From positions 317,318,513 through 317,382,512 of the forward strand of contig CM051459.1 in assembly GCA_028095005.1 (NCBI GenBank): a DNA stretch of 64,000 bases, read 5' to 3'. The DNA is from Rhynchospora pubera (Eukaryota; Streptophyta; Magnoliopsida; Poales; Cyperaceae). The translations under genes and the position numbers were made by a program. Shown here one piece after another: positions 35,073 through 45,111 of the stretch; position 1 is the first letter of the stretch; each line of letters starts with the position of its first letter. A model generated the notes under the pieces. That model did not search any database and was not told the DNA's origin. It saw only the letters and a program-made list of their open reading frames with translations.

Positions 35073-36508
35073 GGTTTAGGGTTTATAGATTTAATGCAAT
35101 ATATTAGATTTTTGGGCCGGTTACCATCCTAGCCCGCTCTTTGGATACTCTTGTCTCATTAGCGAGCGTACGTTAGATGCAACGTATTGTCTGAGAAAAA
35201 TTCGGCAGCATTTCCCCTTATGTTCCCTGAATACGCAAACACACGATTAATCGTGCGTACGTACCCGTGGGAACATAAGAGGAAATGCCGTCGAATTTTT
35301 CTCACACAACACGTTGCATCTAACGTACAGCTCGCTGTCCTAAATGAGACAAGATAGTATCCAAAGAGCAGTACTCCCGACCGGGAGTACTATCCGAGAT
35401 TAATCCCTAATGGATTAATCTCGGACGGGCAAGACCTAAAATAGTTCAAATTCCGGCATTTTGGTCCTACATGACAATACTTAACTAATAGATGCAAATG
35501 CCAATTAACCAATATGTATATGCATAGTAAATCGAAAAAAAATCCAAAAAAAATATTGAGGGTTAAAATAAAAATTACCGAAATTGTCTTCTCTCAATCC
35601 GCCCTCTTCCTCTTCAATAGAAAAACTTTCTCTTCCTCTTTGATCTCCTTTGCTTTCTCTACTTATTTTGCAAATTTTCGGAATTTTTAACAATTTTTAG
35701 CTATTTTTTTATGAGGTTTTACAAAGAGAAAAAAACTTTCGGTTGTAGATGGAAAATAATGGCCATGAAGTAGTGAAGATGAGTAATATACAAAGGGAAG
35801 GAGGAGGAGATATACCCCTTGAACTGAAAATATCTGCGTATTATTAGTACCGGTTTTTTATAAAAAACCGGTACTAATAGTTGGCAGATAATTAAAAAAA
35901 AAATGGGTTAGCATTAGTACCGGTTTTTCTAAAAAACCGGTACTAAAGATGCAATTTTTTAAGGTTTTTTCCAGAAACATTTAGTACCGGTTTTTAAAAA
36001 AACCGGTACTAAAGGTATTGACTGACAATTACGGATTTGCCATCTTCTAATATTTATACCGGTTTTCTTAAAAAACGGTACTAAAGACCTGGTACTAATG
36101 CTTTTTTTTGGCGTAGTGGATATTACTTTCAACATTTAAATATACTAACTTCAACAATTACGGTATTAACTTCAACAATTATATATATTAATTTCAATAA
36201 TTGCGATATTAAGTTCAATATTTATGTATATTAATTTCAACGGTTATGAAGTGTTCGGGAGAGGGGAGGGCGTACACGGGAGGGAGGGAAAAAGAGCGAT
36301 GAAGGGATGAAAGGATTCGCGCTGGTTTCTAGAAATAAAAAATGCGTGAGATAATTTAAAAAAAACGCGTTAATGAGGATTACGGGGATGATGGGGATGA
36401 TGGATCTTGGAAATGATCCTTATCAGCCCCAATTTAATAATTAAACACTCCTTTTCGATTGCTATCTACTTTCATCTATATATATAGACACCTAAATTCC
36501 TTTGTGAT

Positions 36509-36767
36509 CAGGGGCGGATTTACAGGTGGGACGGCTAGGGCTAGAGCTCCACCTACCATGGTTTATATATACATATATGGACCATGAACAAATTTAAATT
36601 TAAATTTTTCTTTTGATGTTTTTTAGTGGTTCTTCAATTTTTTTTTATAATATGACTTTAAACTATATTTTTGGTATTGTATAAGATGGATATATGATGA
36701 ACTTATATTGGTCCAATGCTCTTATAAACTCAGTCCCACCTAATTATTTTTTCTAGATCCGCCACTG
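36509..36767. mobile_element. hAT-type MITE (CAGGGGCGG termini)
   Basis: It is flanked by the 8-bp TSD TTTGTGAT (36501-36508 and 36768-36775). The left end is CAGGGGCGGATTTACAGG and the inverted right end CAGTGGCGGATCTAG. The 259-bp interior has no coding capacity. It interrupts the diverged tandem array. Confidence 0.92.
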
Positions 36768-36775
36768 TTTGTGAT

Positions 36776-38394
36776 GACTTTGATATAAACTCATATCCAT
36801 TTCAATTTTATCTACCGCCTGTGTATTTTATATTTTTCGGAGTTGACAACTTTTATTTTTTCGATAAGCATCCACATTCTTCTGTGAAGTTTGATAAAAC
36901 AGAACATATTCGTTTGGATTGTTATGTATTTTCAGTTCATTTTACCTATATATAAACAATGTTTTCATGATGTGGAGTTTAAAACTTATAATTTGATGTA
37001 CATTGGAATCCTTCGGTAAACTTATAAACTGACAATTTTACCGACAACTCATACTCATTTGGACCATTGTCTACTTTCAGTCGCTATATGTATTTTTCTT
37101 AATTATATTGAAGCTATAATTTTACATTTTAACAAATATCCAATTTCTTCTATAAAACTTTTTTTTTAATATAAGACAGAGGTCAAGCGCCCCTACTTTT
37201 TATTAAATAAAGTTCTATAAAAGTTTTATAAAAAAATTGAAATCGCACTCCTTTGGGTTGTATTTATTTTCAGGTTCATCGTACATATTAATTGGCGTGT
37301 ATTCCATGTTAGCTTTGAGGCTTAAGGTTTACGTTTTGACAAACATCCAATTATCTTTCTGTAAAGTTTTTTTTTATAACAAATCCTATCTCATTTGGAT
37401 GGTTATCTACCTTTTAGTTTTATTTTATCAACTGGGATTCATTCATTTTACAGATGTACTGGGGCTTGTATTTATTAATTTCTTGAAGTTTAAATTCCAA
37501 GTTATTTCACTAACGGAGGCATCCAGTGAGATAAAACTCACCTAACTATAAAAAAGCTCCATTATTGCTCCTGGTTCCGTTGTCACTGCACTGGGGGCCC
37601 ACACGGTCAAACAGTATTGAAGGCCCTTTGTTTCGAAATGGGTCTTTATATAATTATTATATATATATATATTAACAACAGTGTATATTAATTTTTCCTT
37701 AAAGTATATGGCATGCTTTTCATTTACTGTTGGTAATAAAAAAAAAATATTGTTGGGTAAATCAAACAAATTAGTGGTTTCCTTTAGTCACCATCTTATT
37801 TAATGCGCTAATTTATTACTGAAGTCATCACAGAAGATTTGCTTCTTTTTGTACCATATCCAATTTATATATTGCAACACCTAACACTAAAAATTTAGAA
37901 AAGGATTTTGAGCGTCGTCATATTACTAATGCCTGAAATTTTTAATTAATGTGAAATTCCTATGTCATAAGCATCATTGTATAAATTGGACCATTGGTAC
38001 TCACCCATGAGTGACTAGATCTTCCGAAAGATAAGACTGTTTCAAGATTAATTTGGAATGACATAATACTGTATATACTAGTGGTGCATGCAATTAATTT
38101 TTTTTAGGTTTCTGCATATATCCCACAGAATATGAATAGCGAATAGATTCTATCTTATTGTACATTCAATGAAAATCTATATTTACAAAAATAAACCGGA
38201 CAGATTCAGAACAAAGTTGGTTTTATTTTTTGATAGGAACACCTGCTTATCATACCTAATTATCAGCCACGTACCGCTATAAACAATGTCTCCACCTTTA
38301 CCCCCCTCCTCCACTCAATCCCTCAATTCTTCAACTCTCTTTGTTGCACTTTCTATTTGTCCCCAACACAGTTGAAGGCAATTTCAAGATTTCA
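36776..38394. other. AT-rich intergenic region upstream of the TOPLESS-domain gene
   Basis: The first 750 bases belong to the diverged tandem array. From about 37550 to 38394 I see no gene. The last 100 bases would hold the core promoter and 5' untranslated region of the gene that starts at 38395, with a TATA-like CTATAAACAA near 38277-38286. Confidence 0.4.
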
Positions 38395-38553
38395 ATGGCT
38401 AGCAATCAAAGCCTTGAACCAGGATGCAGCACTTCTTGGGAATCTATGAATCGAGACCTTTTGTTTTTGGTTAACCAGTTCTTGCGGCAGGAAGGTTTCC
38501 TTGAGAGTGCTCACAGGTTTTGATCCAATATTCAATATTCTCTCTTCTTATTT

Positions 38554-38887
38554 GCTCCGTTTGGATAGGTGTGGGAAAAAGGAAAGAAGGGAAGAAGTAT
38601 TGGGAAGTGTGTAACTTTGTGAAGAGTTTGGATTGTTTATGGCTCCGTTTGGATGCGTTGAGAATAAGGTAGGAAGAAGGAAGAAGGGAAGAAATTTATT
38701 GGGAAGGGATAAATTTATTGGGAAGTGTGTAACTTTTGTGAAGAGTTTGGATGATTAGAAATAAATTTATTGGTAAAAAGTGGTTATTCCTTATTCCTTA
38801 TTCCGGGAAGAAGCCATCCAAACGGAGCCTATAATTTTTTTTCCCTTCTTCCTTCTTCCTACTTCTTCTCAACGCATCCAAACGGAG
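38554..38887. mobile_element. Two nested GTTTGGAT MITEs in intron 1 of the TPD gene
   Basis: The outer element starts GCTCCGTTTGGATAGG and ends CATCCAAACGGAG. The inner one (38641-38829) starts GGCTCCGTTTGGATGCG and ends CATCCAAACGGAGCC, flanked by TAT on both sides. The related empty site at 55.7 kb (GTTTATAATTT) shows that the inner element duplicated TAT or TA on insertion. This is a PIF/Harbinger-like build. Confidence 0.75.
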
Positions 38888-39660
38888 ACATTATTCTTTG
38901 ATTGACCTAGGTTTTATAGTTTCTTATAACTTTTATTAAGTAAATTGCACTTCAGAAATCATTATTATATGTCTACATTTACTTTGGTTCCGGATTAATT
39001 ACCAAGCAACGAAAAGAATTGATTTTTGCCCTCAAAATGATGATATTATGGTCATCCTATCATATTAAAACTAAATAATTTAGTAAGAGAATTTATCGCT
39101 TTTTATTTGCAATTTTGTAACATAACATTTAAAAATAATATTTACCTTTGTTTTTATTGAAACCAAAATTGTAACTCAAACTAATGAAAGAAACGTGACC
39201 ACATTTAAACACTATATCATCAGCTAATTAAAAACTTGTTGATTATCTTTGCCCTTATAATATCAGCACAAACAAAAATAATTAAAACTTTATGTAATTG
39301 TTATGATTAGGGTCCAAGTACCTTTATTTTCCAGACTTCAATAATGGCCGGCTATACTTTTCAAATAAACTTCATACAAAATTTAATTAGAGCTCTATAT
39401 ATGATTTGTTTCCAATATTTTGTTTTGCATAATTGTGATTTCTATCTCAGCTCGCAGATAATAATTAGTTAATTACTGCTATAAGCGCACACTCTAACAA
39501 AAATTTTGACCATTCATTGTTTCTGGCGTCAATTGTAAGTCTGGAGCGTGATTCTAGGGTCTATTTCGACCTCCATTACTTTGAAGGGAGAATCATAGCC
39601 GGTGCATGGGAAGAGGTTGAATGGTATTTAAAGGCCTATTTCTCCAATGTACAACACAGC

Positions 39661-39978
39661 TAGACCTGTCAAAATTCCGTTCCGCACAGTTGTTCCGTTC
39701 CGTTCCGTCCAAACGGAACGTTAAATGGAAGAGATTTCAGTTTCGTTTCTGAAAACGGAACGGAAACGGAATTGAAATTTATAAACGTTTTTACAATGGA
39801 AAACGGAATTCCGCTGAAATCAATGGTAAATAAAGGACGGAACGTTAAACGGAATGGAAAATTGTTACGTTTGACGAAACAGAACGTTAAACGAAATCAA
39901 TTTCTATTCCGTCGACTGAAACGGAACGGAAGCGGAACATGTCTGTTCCGTCTTCCGTTTCAACGTTTGACAGGCCTA
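39661..39978. mobile_element. hAT-type MITE inside exon 2 of the TPD gene
   Basis: The 8-bp TSD AACACAGC flanks it (39653-39660 and 39979-39986). The left end is TAGACCTGTCAAAATTCCG and the inverted right end TAGGCCTGTCAAACGTTG. The 318-bp interior is dense in GGAACG/CGTTCC repeats. It is the same family as 22932-23218. Confidence 0.93.
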
Positions 39979-40372
39979 AACACAGCAGCCATGCATCCAA
40001 GCTTTTTTTTGAGATATATAAATGGAAGTATATCGATGCTTTATTAAGGTATATATATACATATACAATAGCTAGGTCATTTACATGAACATCGATCATT
40101 TTCAGTTTCCTCCCTTAAACATTTAGGTGCTTAAAATTGGGATTAACTATTGCTATAGTTGGTTGGCTAAATATATGTACTATATTCATCATTCAATTAA
40201 ATATAATAGATTATAGTACTATATATTATAAAATGGAAGCTACATTAAGGTCCTGATCAAAATCTTGTGTTGTAAACATGGATTTCATTCTTTTTTTTCA
40301 ATAAATTTTTTTTATCAAAATAACTAACAAAATTGGTGTCATTTCGTTGGAATTTCCATATATATATATATA

Positions 40373-43300
40373 TGTTGAGTAGAGACGAGGCGCTATGATG
40401 AAACTTGCTTCTTTATTATCACTCAAACTATCGTTACAACCTCTACTACTCAAAATATTATACCTCCAAGATTACAATTTTATCTCTTAACTATTCCTAC
40501 ACCTCCTAACTACTAACACTCTATTCTTACAAGTGGATTTGGATTGATTAACTTGGATGATACATACAAGTAGCCTAACACCCCTATTTATATGCTTCTA
40601 ATGTCGGTTAGTGAATAACCTAGAAATTTGATTCTTGATTGTTCCATATGCACCGACTTTATATGACATTTCTAACACGTTCTAGATTTTTCTTGATTAC
40701 TCCAATTGAAGCACGGTTGGACCAACTAATTGGGCTCATAGAGTCAACGATGGCCCATTTAACACTCCCCCTCAGCGTTGACTCCTTTTGACTTTTTGCC
40801 TTTCGACACTTTCGAATTGTGCTCCTACATTCTTGTATGACTTGTAGAACATTGTATCTTTTGATCAACGTGTCTTTTTGAGCCTTCATCTTGCTTATCC
40901 ATTTGCGCGAGACTGGCTTCACTCCTTCTAGCTTAGACACCAACTCTCCTGTTTGATTTTGCCTCAAAGCCACCATATCCTCCTCCATTTCTATTCGCCA
41001 CTTGTCGTTCTTCGCCGCTCCTTCATAAGAAACTAGCTCATCATCCTCGATGACTGCAGCATTCGCATATTTCGGGTTCGGTCGTCTTTCTCGAGACGAT
41101 CTTCGAAGTGGTGGAGGAATTTCTTCAATTTCTTCCGGCAGTTGTGGAGTCACATCTTCTATTTCGTCGTGCACTCCTGTCTGCCATGGACTCTTAGACT
41201 TTGAAGGAGTTGAGGTCTTACCTTCGTTATCTTGGACCTCGTGATCATCTCGTGCTACGTCTTTTGCCATCTCTTCTATCTCTGTCTCCACGTCTTTTGT
41301 TTCAGACTGGATTATATCTTTAGATGGCCAATATGACGAGGTTTCGTCGAAGACTACATTCCTTGAAGTATAAATGCGCCCGTTTGTAGGATCACAACAC
41401 CTCCAGCCCTTTCTTTCATCGTCGTAGCCGACAAAAATACACCGTACCGCCTTCTTGTCGAACTTGGTTCGAAGATGATCAGGCACGAATACATAGCACA
41501 CACAACCGAAAACTTTGAAGTGACTTACTGTGGGCTTGATCTTCCAAAGCTTCTGGAATGGTGAGATGAAGCCCATCTTCTCTTGAGGTAGACGGTTGAT
41601 GATGTGTGTTGCCGTCTTCATACACTCGGCCCAAAATCTTCCTGGCACATTCTTGGCATGTATCATACTTCGACACGTTTCGGCAATGTGTCGATTCTTC
41701 CTTTCTGCTACGTCATTTTGTTGTGGGGTGTTGGGACAGGTTAACTGTCGTCGTATCTTGTGTTTCTTTAGGTAGGTGTCAAACTCATGTGATACATATT
41801 CTCTTCCATTATCAGTGCGAAGACACCGTACCTTTTTGTTGAGCTCACTTTCCACTTTCTCTTTGAACTCCTTGAATTTGGAAAGTGTCTCTGATTTTTC
41901 TTTCATAAAATACACCCACACATACCTCGAGAAGTCGTCGATAAATGTCGCCATGTACTTTGAGCCGCTTATGGAAGTTTGCTTAATTGGCCCAAAGACA
42001 TCTGAGTGAACCAACTCCAAGGGCTCCTTAGCTCTAAACTTCGATTGTTGGTAAGGAAGTTGATGTGCCTTACCAAACTGACAACCCGCACATACTATGT
42101 CGGTACGTACATCCATGTCTGATAAGCCCTTAACCATCGACTTCTCAACCATGAGCTTCAGCTTGTGGTAGCTCACGTGCCCTAGTCGTGCGTGCCAGAG
42201 ATCAGAAGTTTCATTCTTCCGAGTCTTGTCTACGTAGGCCGATTCTGCCGACATCACATAGATCGATTCCATCCTGCGACCTTCCATGATCGGTGTGCAT
42301 GACGCCTTTATATTGCGGTACACCTTAACCTCATGCGGTCCGAACAACACATAGTTGCCTTGTGCGGTCAGTTGTGAAACTGACAGTAGGTTCTTCTTCA
42401 TACCGGGAACGTGATAGACTCGTTGCAACTCAATCTGCTCTGGGTTGAAGCGAGAGGGAATCGTTGTCTTACCGATGTAAGCGATCGACAGCTTGGAGTT
42501 GTTGGCAGTCACGATCATCTGCCTCCCATTATACTTCTCCAAGTCCTCGAGTTTCTTGATGTCGCCCGTCATGTGGTTTGAGCAACCAGAGTCGACAATC
42601 CAGTCATTCTCATAGTTGATTCTCTCTGACTTGGACACCACAGTCAGAGCAACCTCATACTTTTCTTTTTGCTCCTCCTTTGAGTCAATAGTTGCAACTG
42701 CGCAGGCAGCCTCGACATCCCAGTCGTCTTCGCTGCTGCTTTCATGACTCTTGTCATGTTGTCCGTCTCTTGAGGTTGCCACGTTCCCCTGGACTTTCTT
42801 CTTGGACCGGCATTCTCGAGCATAATGTCCTCTCTTGCCACAGTTGTAACATCTATCGTCTCGATCATCGGACTGGCTGTGATTGCTTCTCTGATTGCGA
42901 GCTCTCCCTGAAGAGTTACTCCTCCCTTTAGGCCTTCCTTGTTGGTTTGGCCTATGATTGGGTATGCCTTTCGACTCATTGTCAGATCGACCCTTCCTTC
43001 GGCTGCTGAATAGCGCCTCTTCTTCCTGCTGTGGCGAGACTCCGGCTATCTGCCTCGCTAGAGCCTCTTGGTTCGCGAGCAGATTCTCAAGCTCCAATAA
43101 GGTTGGCTGAGTTGGCCATCCTCGGATCGCCGCTATGAACTCGCTATACTCGGGCTTAAGACCGTGGATAATGATTCTCCGCATGCGATGTTCGCTGATC
43201 TTCTCTTCGGGGTCAAGTTGTGCAATATCGTTGCATAACGACTTCACTTTGGTGAAGTATTGGTTGATCGTCATGCTCTCTTGTGAGATTGTCATGAGCT

Positions 43301-44076
43301 CGCTTTCGAGTAGTTGGAGGCGGGCATCATTCTTCTTGGAGAATAGCGTTGCCAGAGTGTCCCATGCGACCTTAGGCGTGGCCGCATCTCGTATGTACAC
43401 AAGCAACTCTTCTTCTACGGTTGTCTTGAGCACATACATAGCCTTTCCGGCCTTGATTTTCCATTTCCGTAGAGCCTCGATTTCTTTCGATTTCTCTACG
43501 GATGAAGTTCTTCTTCCGGTCTGGGTTGGGGTCTGGTTTGGGTCATCTACCGGTACCGTGGTCTCTACAACCTCCGGCGGAGTAGTCTCAGATCCGCCGA
43601 CTATCTCCCATAGGTCCTGACCTTGTAGGTAGGACTCTATACAAGTTCTCCAATTTGTATAATTGGTGTTATTTAATTTTTTAAGACCACTAGTCGTACC
43701 TGCGAAATCCATAGCTTCAACTAGCTTCACGTTGTCTAGCAAGCCCCTTCTAGGAATCGCAACCTCCCGACGCTATGCGTGACCTTCACGAGAAACCCGA
43801 CCGATCCTCCGACAGCACTGGCTCGTACCGGCTCTGATACCAATTGTTGACTAACGATATTATACAAACATCTTTTTATTACTGCTCAAATAACTCTAAT
43901 ACAACATACTAATACTTATCATATATAAAATCTTTACACTTCTACTATCCTACACTACTATAACACACTAGACTACTCGAACTACATCTCGACGCTTGCT
44001 AACCATATCTTCTAACTTGGACTTGGGTCTTGGGCTCTTCGGTGCCGACTTTAACAATATATAACTAGACCCAACA
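40373..44076 (-). mobile_element. Defective Ty1-copia element in intron 2 of the TPD gene
   Basis: In its own orientation the 5' LTR is about 44076-43845 (TGTTGGGTCTAG...TCAACA), followed by the PBS TGGTATCAGAGCC. The polypurine tract GAGGGGGAG precedes a 3' LTR at about 40764-40373. The LTRs differ in length (about 232 and 392 bp) and share only short stretches. I found no target-site duplication. The reverse transcriptase and RNase H region is missing. Confidence 0.85.
40659..43742 (-). pseudogene. Copia gag-protease-integrase frame lacking reverse transcriptase and RNase H
   Basis: One open frame of 1,027 codons carries gag (NYTNWRTCIESYLQGQDLWE), a zinc knuckle CYNCGKRGHYAREC, a protease motif IVDSGCSNHM and integrase (HSDVFGPI, TFIDDFSRYVW). 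Two normally conserved glycines in the integrase core are changed: TDNGREY and PQQNDVAERKN. Soon after the start of the Ty1-type RT region (SRKWISKMKAQKD) the frame runs into the polypurine tract and LTR, so about 1.3 kb of RT and RNase H is deleted. It cannot transpose on its own. Confidence 0.9.
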
Positions 44077-45111
44077 AAAATTCTTAGAAATCAATTCAAA
44101 TGAAATGAAACGAAATGAAATCTTGTGTAAAAAATTTTTGATCAAAGCTTAAGTCTTTCAATTTGCATTTTAGGCAGGAACCCGGTGAGGCCTTGAAAAT
44201 TTTGCAGAATGAAATCAGGCCACTCGCACCACCAAATGACAAGACCTACGACGAGCTTGTTCTTCTTCTTCCTCGAGATGAAGCAAGGTTCTCCTCTCCG
44301 TCTCTCTTGACCTCATTTATTATTATTTTGCTTGTTGTCTAATTCATATTTTATTTGAATTAACAAATACATGTCAAAATTAACAATTTTTGTTGCTGGG
44401 ATCAGAATGAGCAATCTACAAACTGCAAGGAGTTTAATGTGTGTGGAGATAAGAAAGCTAGTATTACAAAGTCCTGATCTCCGAAATAAGTTGAACTTCC
44501 CTAACATTTCTCCTTCAAGATTGACCTTTCTATTAATGCAAAGGTACACAATATGTGTTTTCTTTCCAACCAATAAAAATATTTTTGTTCATCAAATGGT
44601 TTCTTAATTAATATAAAAAAGTACACGTTATTGAAGAACAAAAAGCACAGATACTAGCATTTTACTATTTTTATAATCATAATATATATCCTGCATCACA
44701 CAGAGTAGTGATCAAACAAGAAATCCACATAAGTTTCATACTTTCATTGTAAGAGTGCGCTAATATTTTCTCTATCTCGGTTTATAGTTTGAACTGGCAG
44801 CATCACCTTTGCTTCAGAAAGCAACCAATCCCTGCTATGAAGACTCTTTTTCAAGACCATACTTGTCCACCGTATGGATCAGGACAAAATATCCAAGTGA
44901 GCTTTCATTCAACTATGTCGATCCCGTATCAAGTACTACACTAATTTCAAAATACTTATTAATGTCTATCATTCCCATCTATATATGAACTATTAAGATG
45001 ATTTTATTTCTAAACCATTTCTCTAAAACCATGCAGGTGTCTTCTGCAGGTCCAAGCAGCAGGCCTGAGGGAGTTTCTGGGGCTTTCGGTGATGAAACTG
45101 CCTTGCAATAA

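Larger units (their letters stand above)
25288..36118 (-). mobile_element. Full-length CACTA (En/Spm) transposon
   Basis: The left end is CACTGCGCC and the inverted right end CACTACGCCAAAAAAAA. The 3-bp TSD GAT is at 25285-25287 and 36119-36121. It is 10,831 bp long. Sub-terminal units TTTAGTACCGG...CCGGTACTAAA lie at 25310-25660 and 35840-36090. Two genes run right to left: the tnp2 transposase (31596-35072) and a partner gene ending in a Ulp1-like protease (25850-29237). It belongs to the same family as the non-autonomous copy at 9742-20919. Confidence 0.95.
24955..36430. mobile_element. Fold-back element copy A, split by the CACTA element
   Basis: Joining 24955-25287 to 36122-36430 gives an element with complementary arms. 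The outer arms carry CCATCATCCCC and GGGGATGATGG. Within these are GC-rich stretches with GCGTACGC and C-runs or G-runs. The AT-rich loop is made of repeated TTAACTTCAACATTTAAATA units. A second copy lies at 56015-56890. I cannot assign it to a known superfamily. Confidence 0.7.
24840..37540. repeat. Diverged tandem array with a unit of about 145-195 bp, split by later insertions
   Basis: The motif TTTGGATTGTTRTCTACTTT and an adjoining CTTCTGTRAAGTTT-like segment recur near 24912, 36452, 36913, 37058, 37252 and 37394. After subtracting the hAT MITE at 36509-36767, the spacing alternates between about 145 and about 194 bases. The first copy is separated from the others by the fold-back and CACTA elements. 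The units are old and strongly diverged. Confidence 0.5.
38395..45111 (+). pseudogene. Stand-alone TOPLESS N-terminal domain (TPD) gene, disrupted by a hAT MITE
   Basis: Six exons encode only the LisH-CTLH-CRA corepressor domain: 38395-38516, 39540-40048 (interrupted), 44174-44287, 44406-44543, 44788-44896 and 45037-45111. Without the MITE and one TSD copy they sum to 741 bases, a 246-residue frame. Exon 1 is a LisH (RDLLFLVNQFLRQEGFLESA). Exon 2 has HYFEGRIIAGAWEEVEWYL and FEIYKWKYIDALL. Later exons have ALKILQNEIRPLAP, VEIRKLVLQSPDLRNKL and LNWQHHLC...MKTLFQDHTC, all matching the TOPLESS N-terminus. The stop follows at the end of the domain, with no WD40 repeats. A TPD binds EAR motifs of repressors; without WD40 it would lack the repeats. 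The MITE at 39661 opens with an in-frame TAG, leaving 81 residues. Confidence 0.9.
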
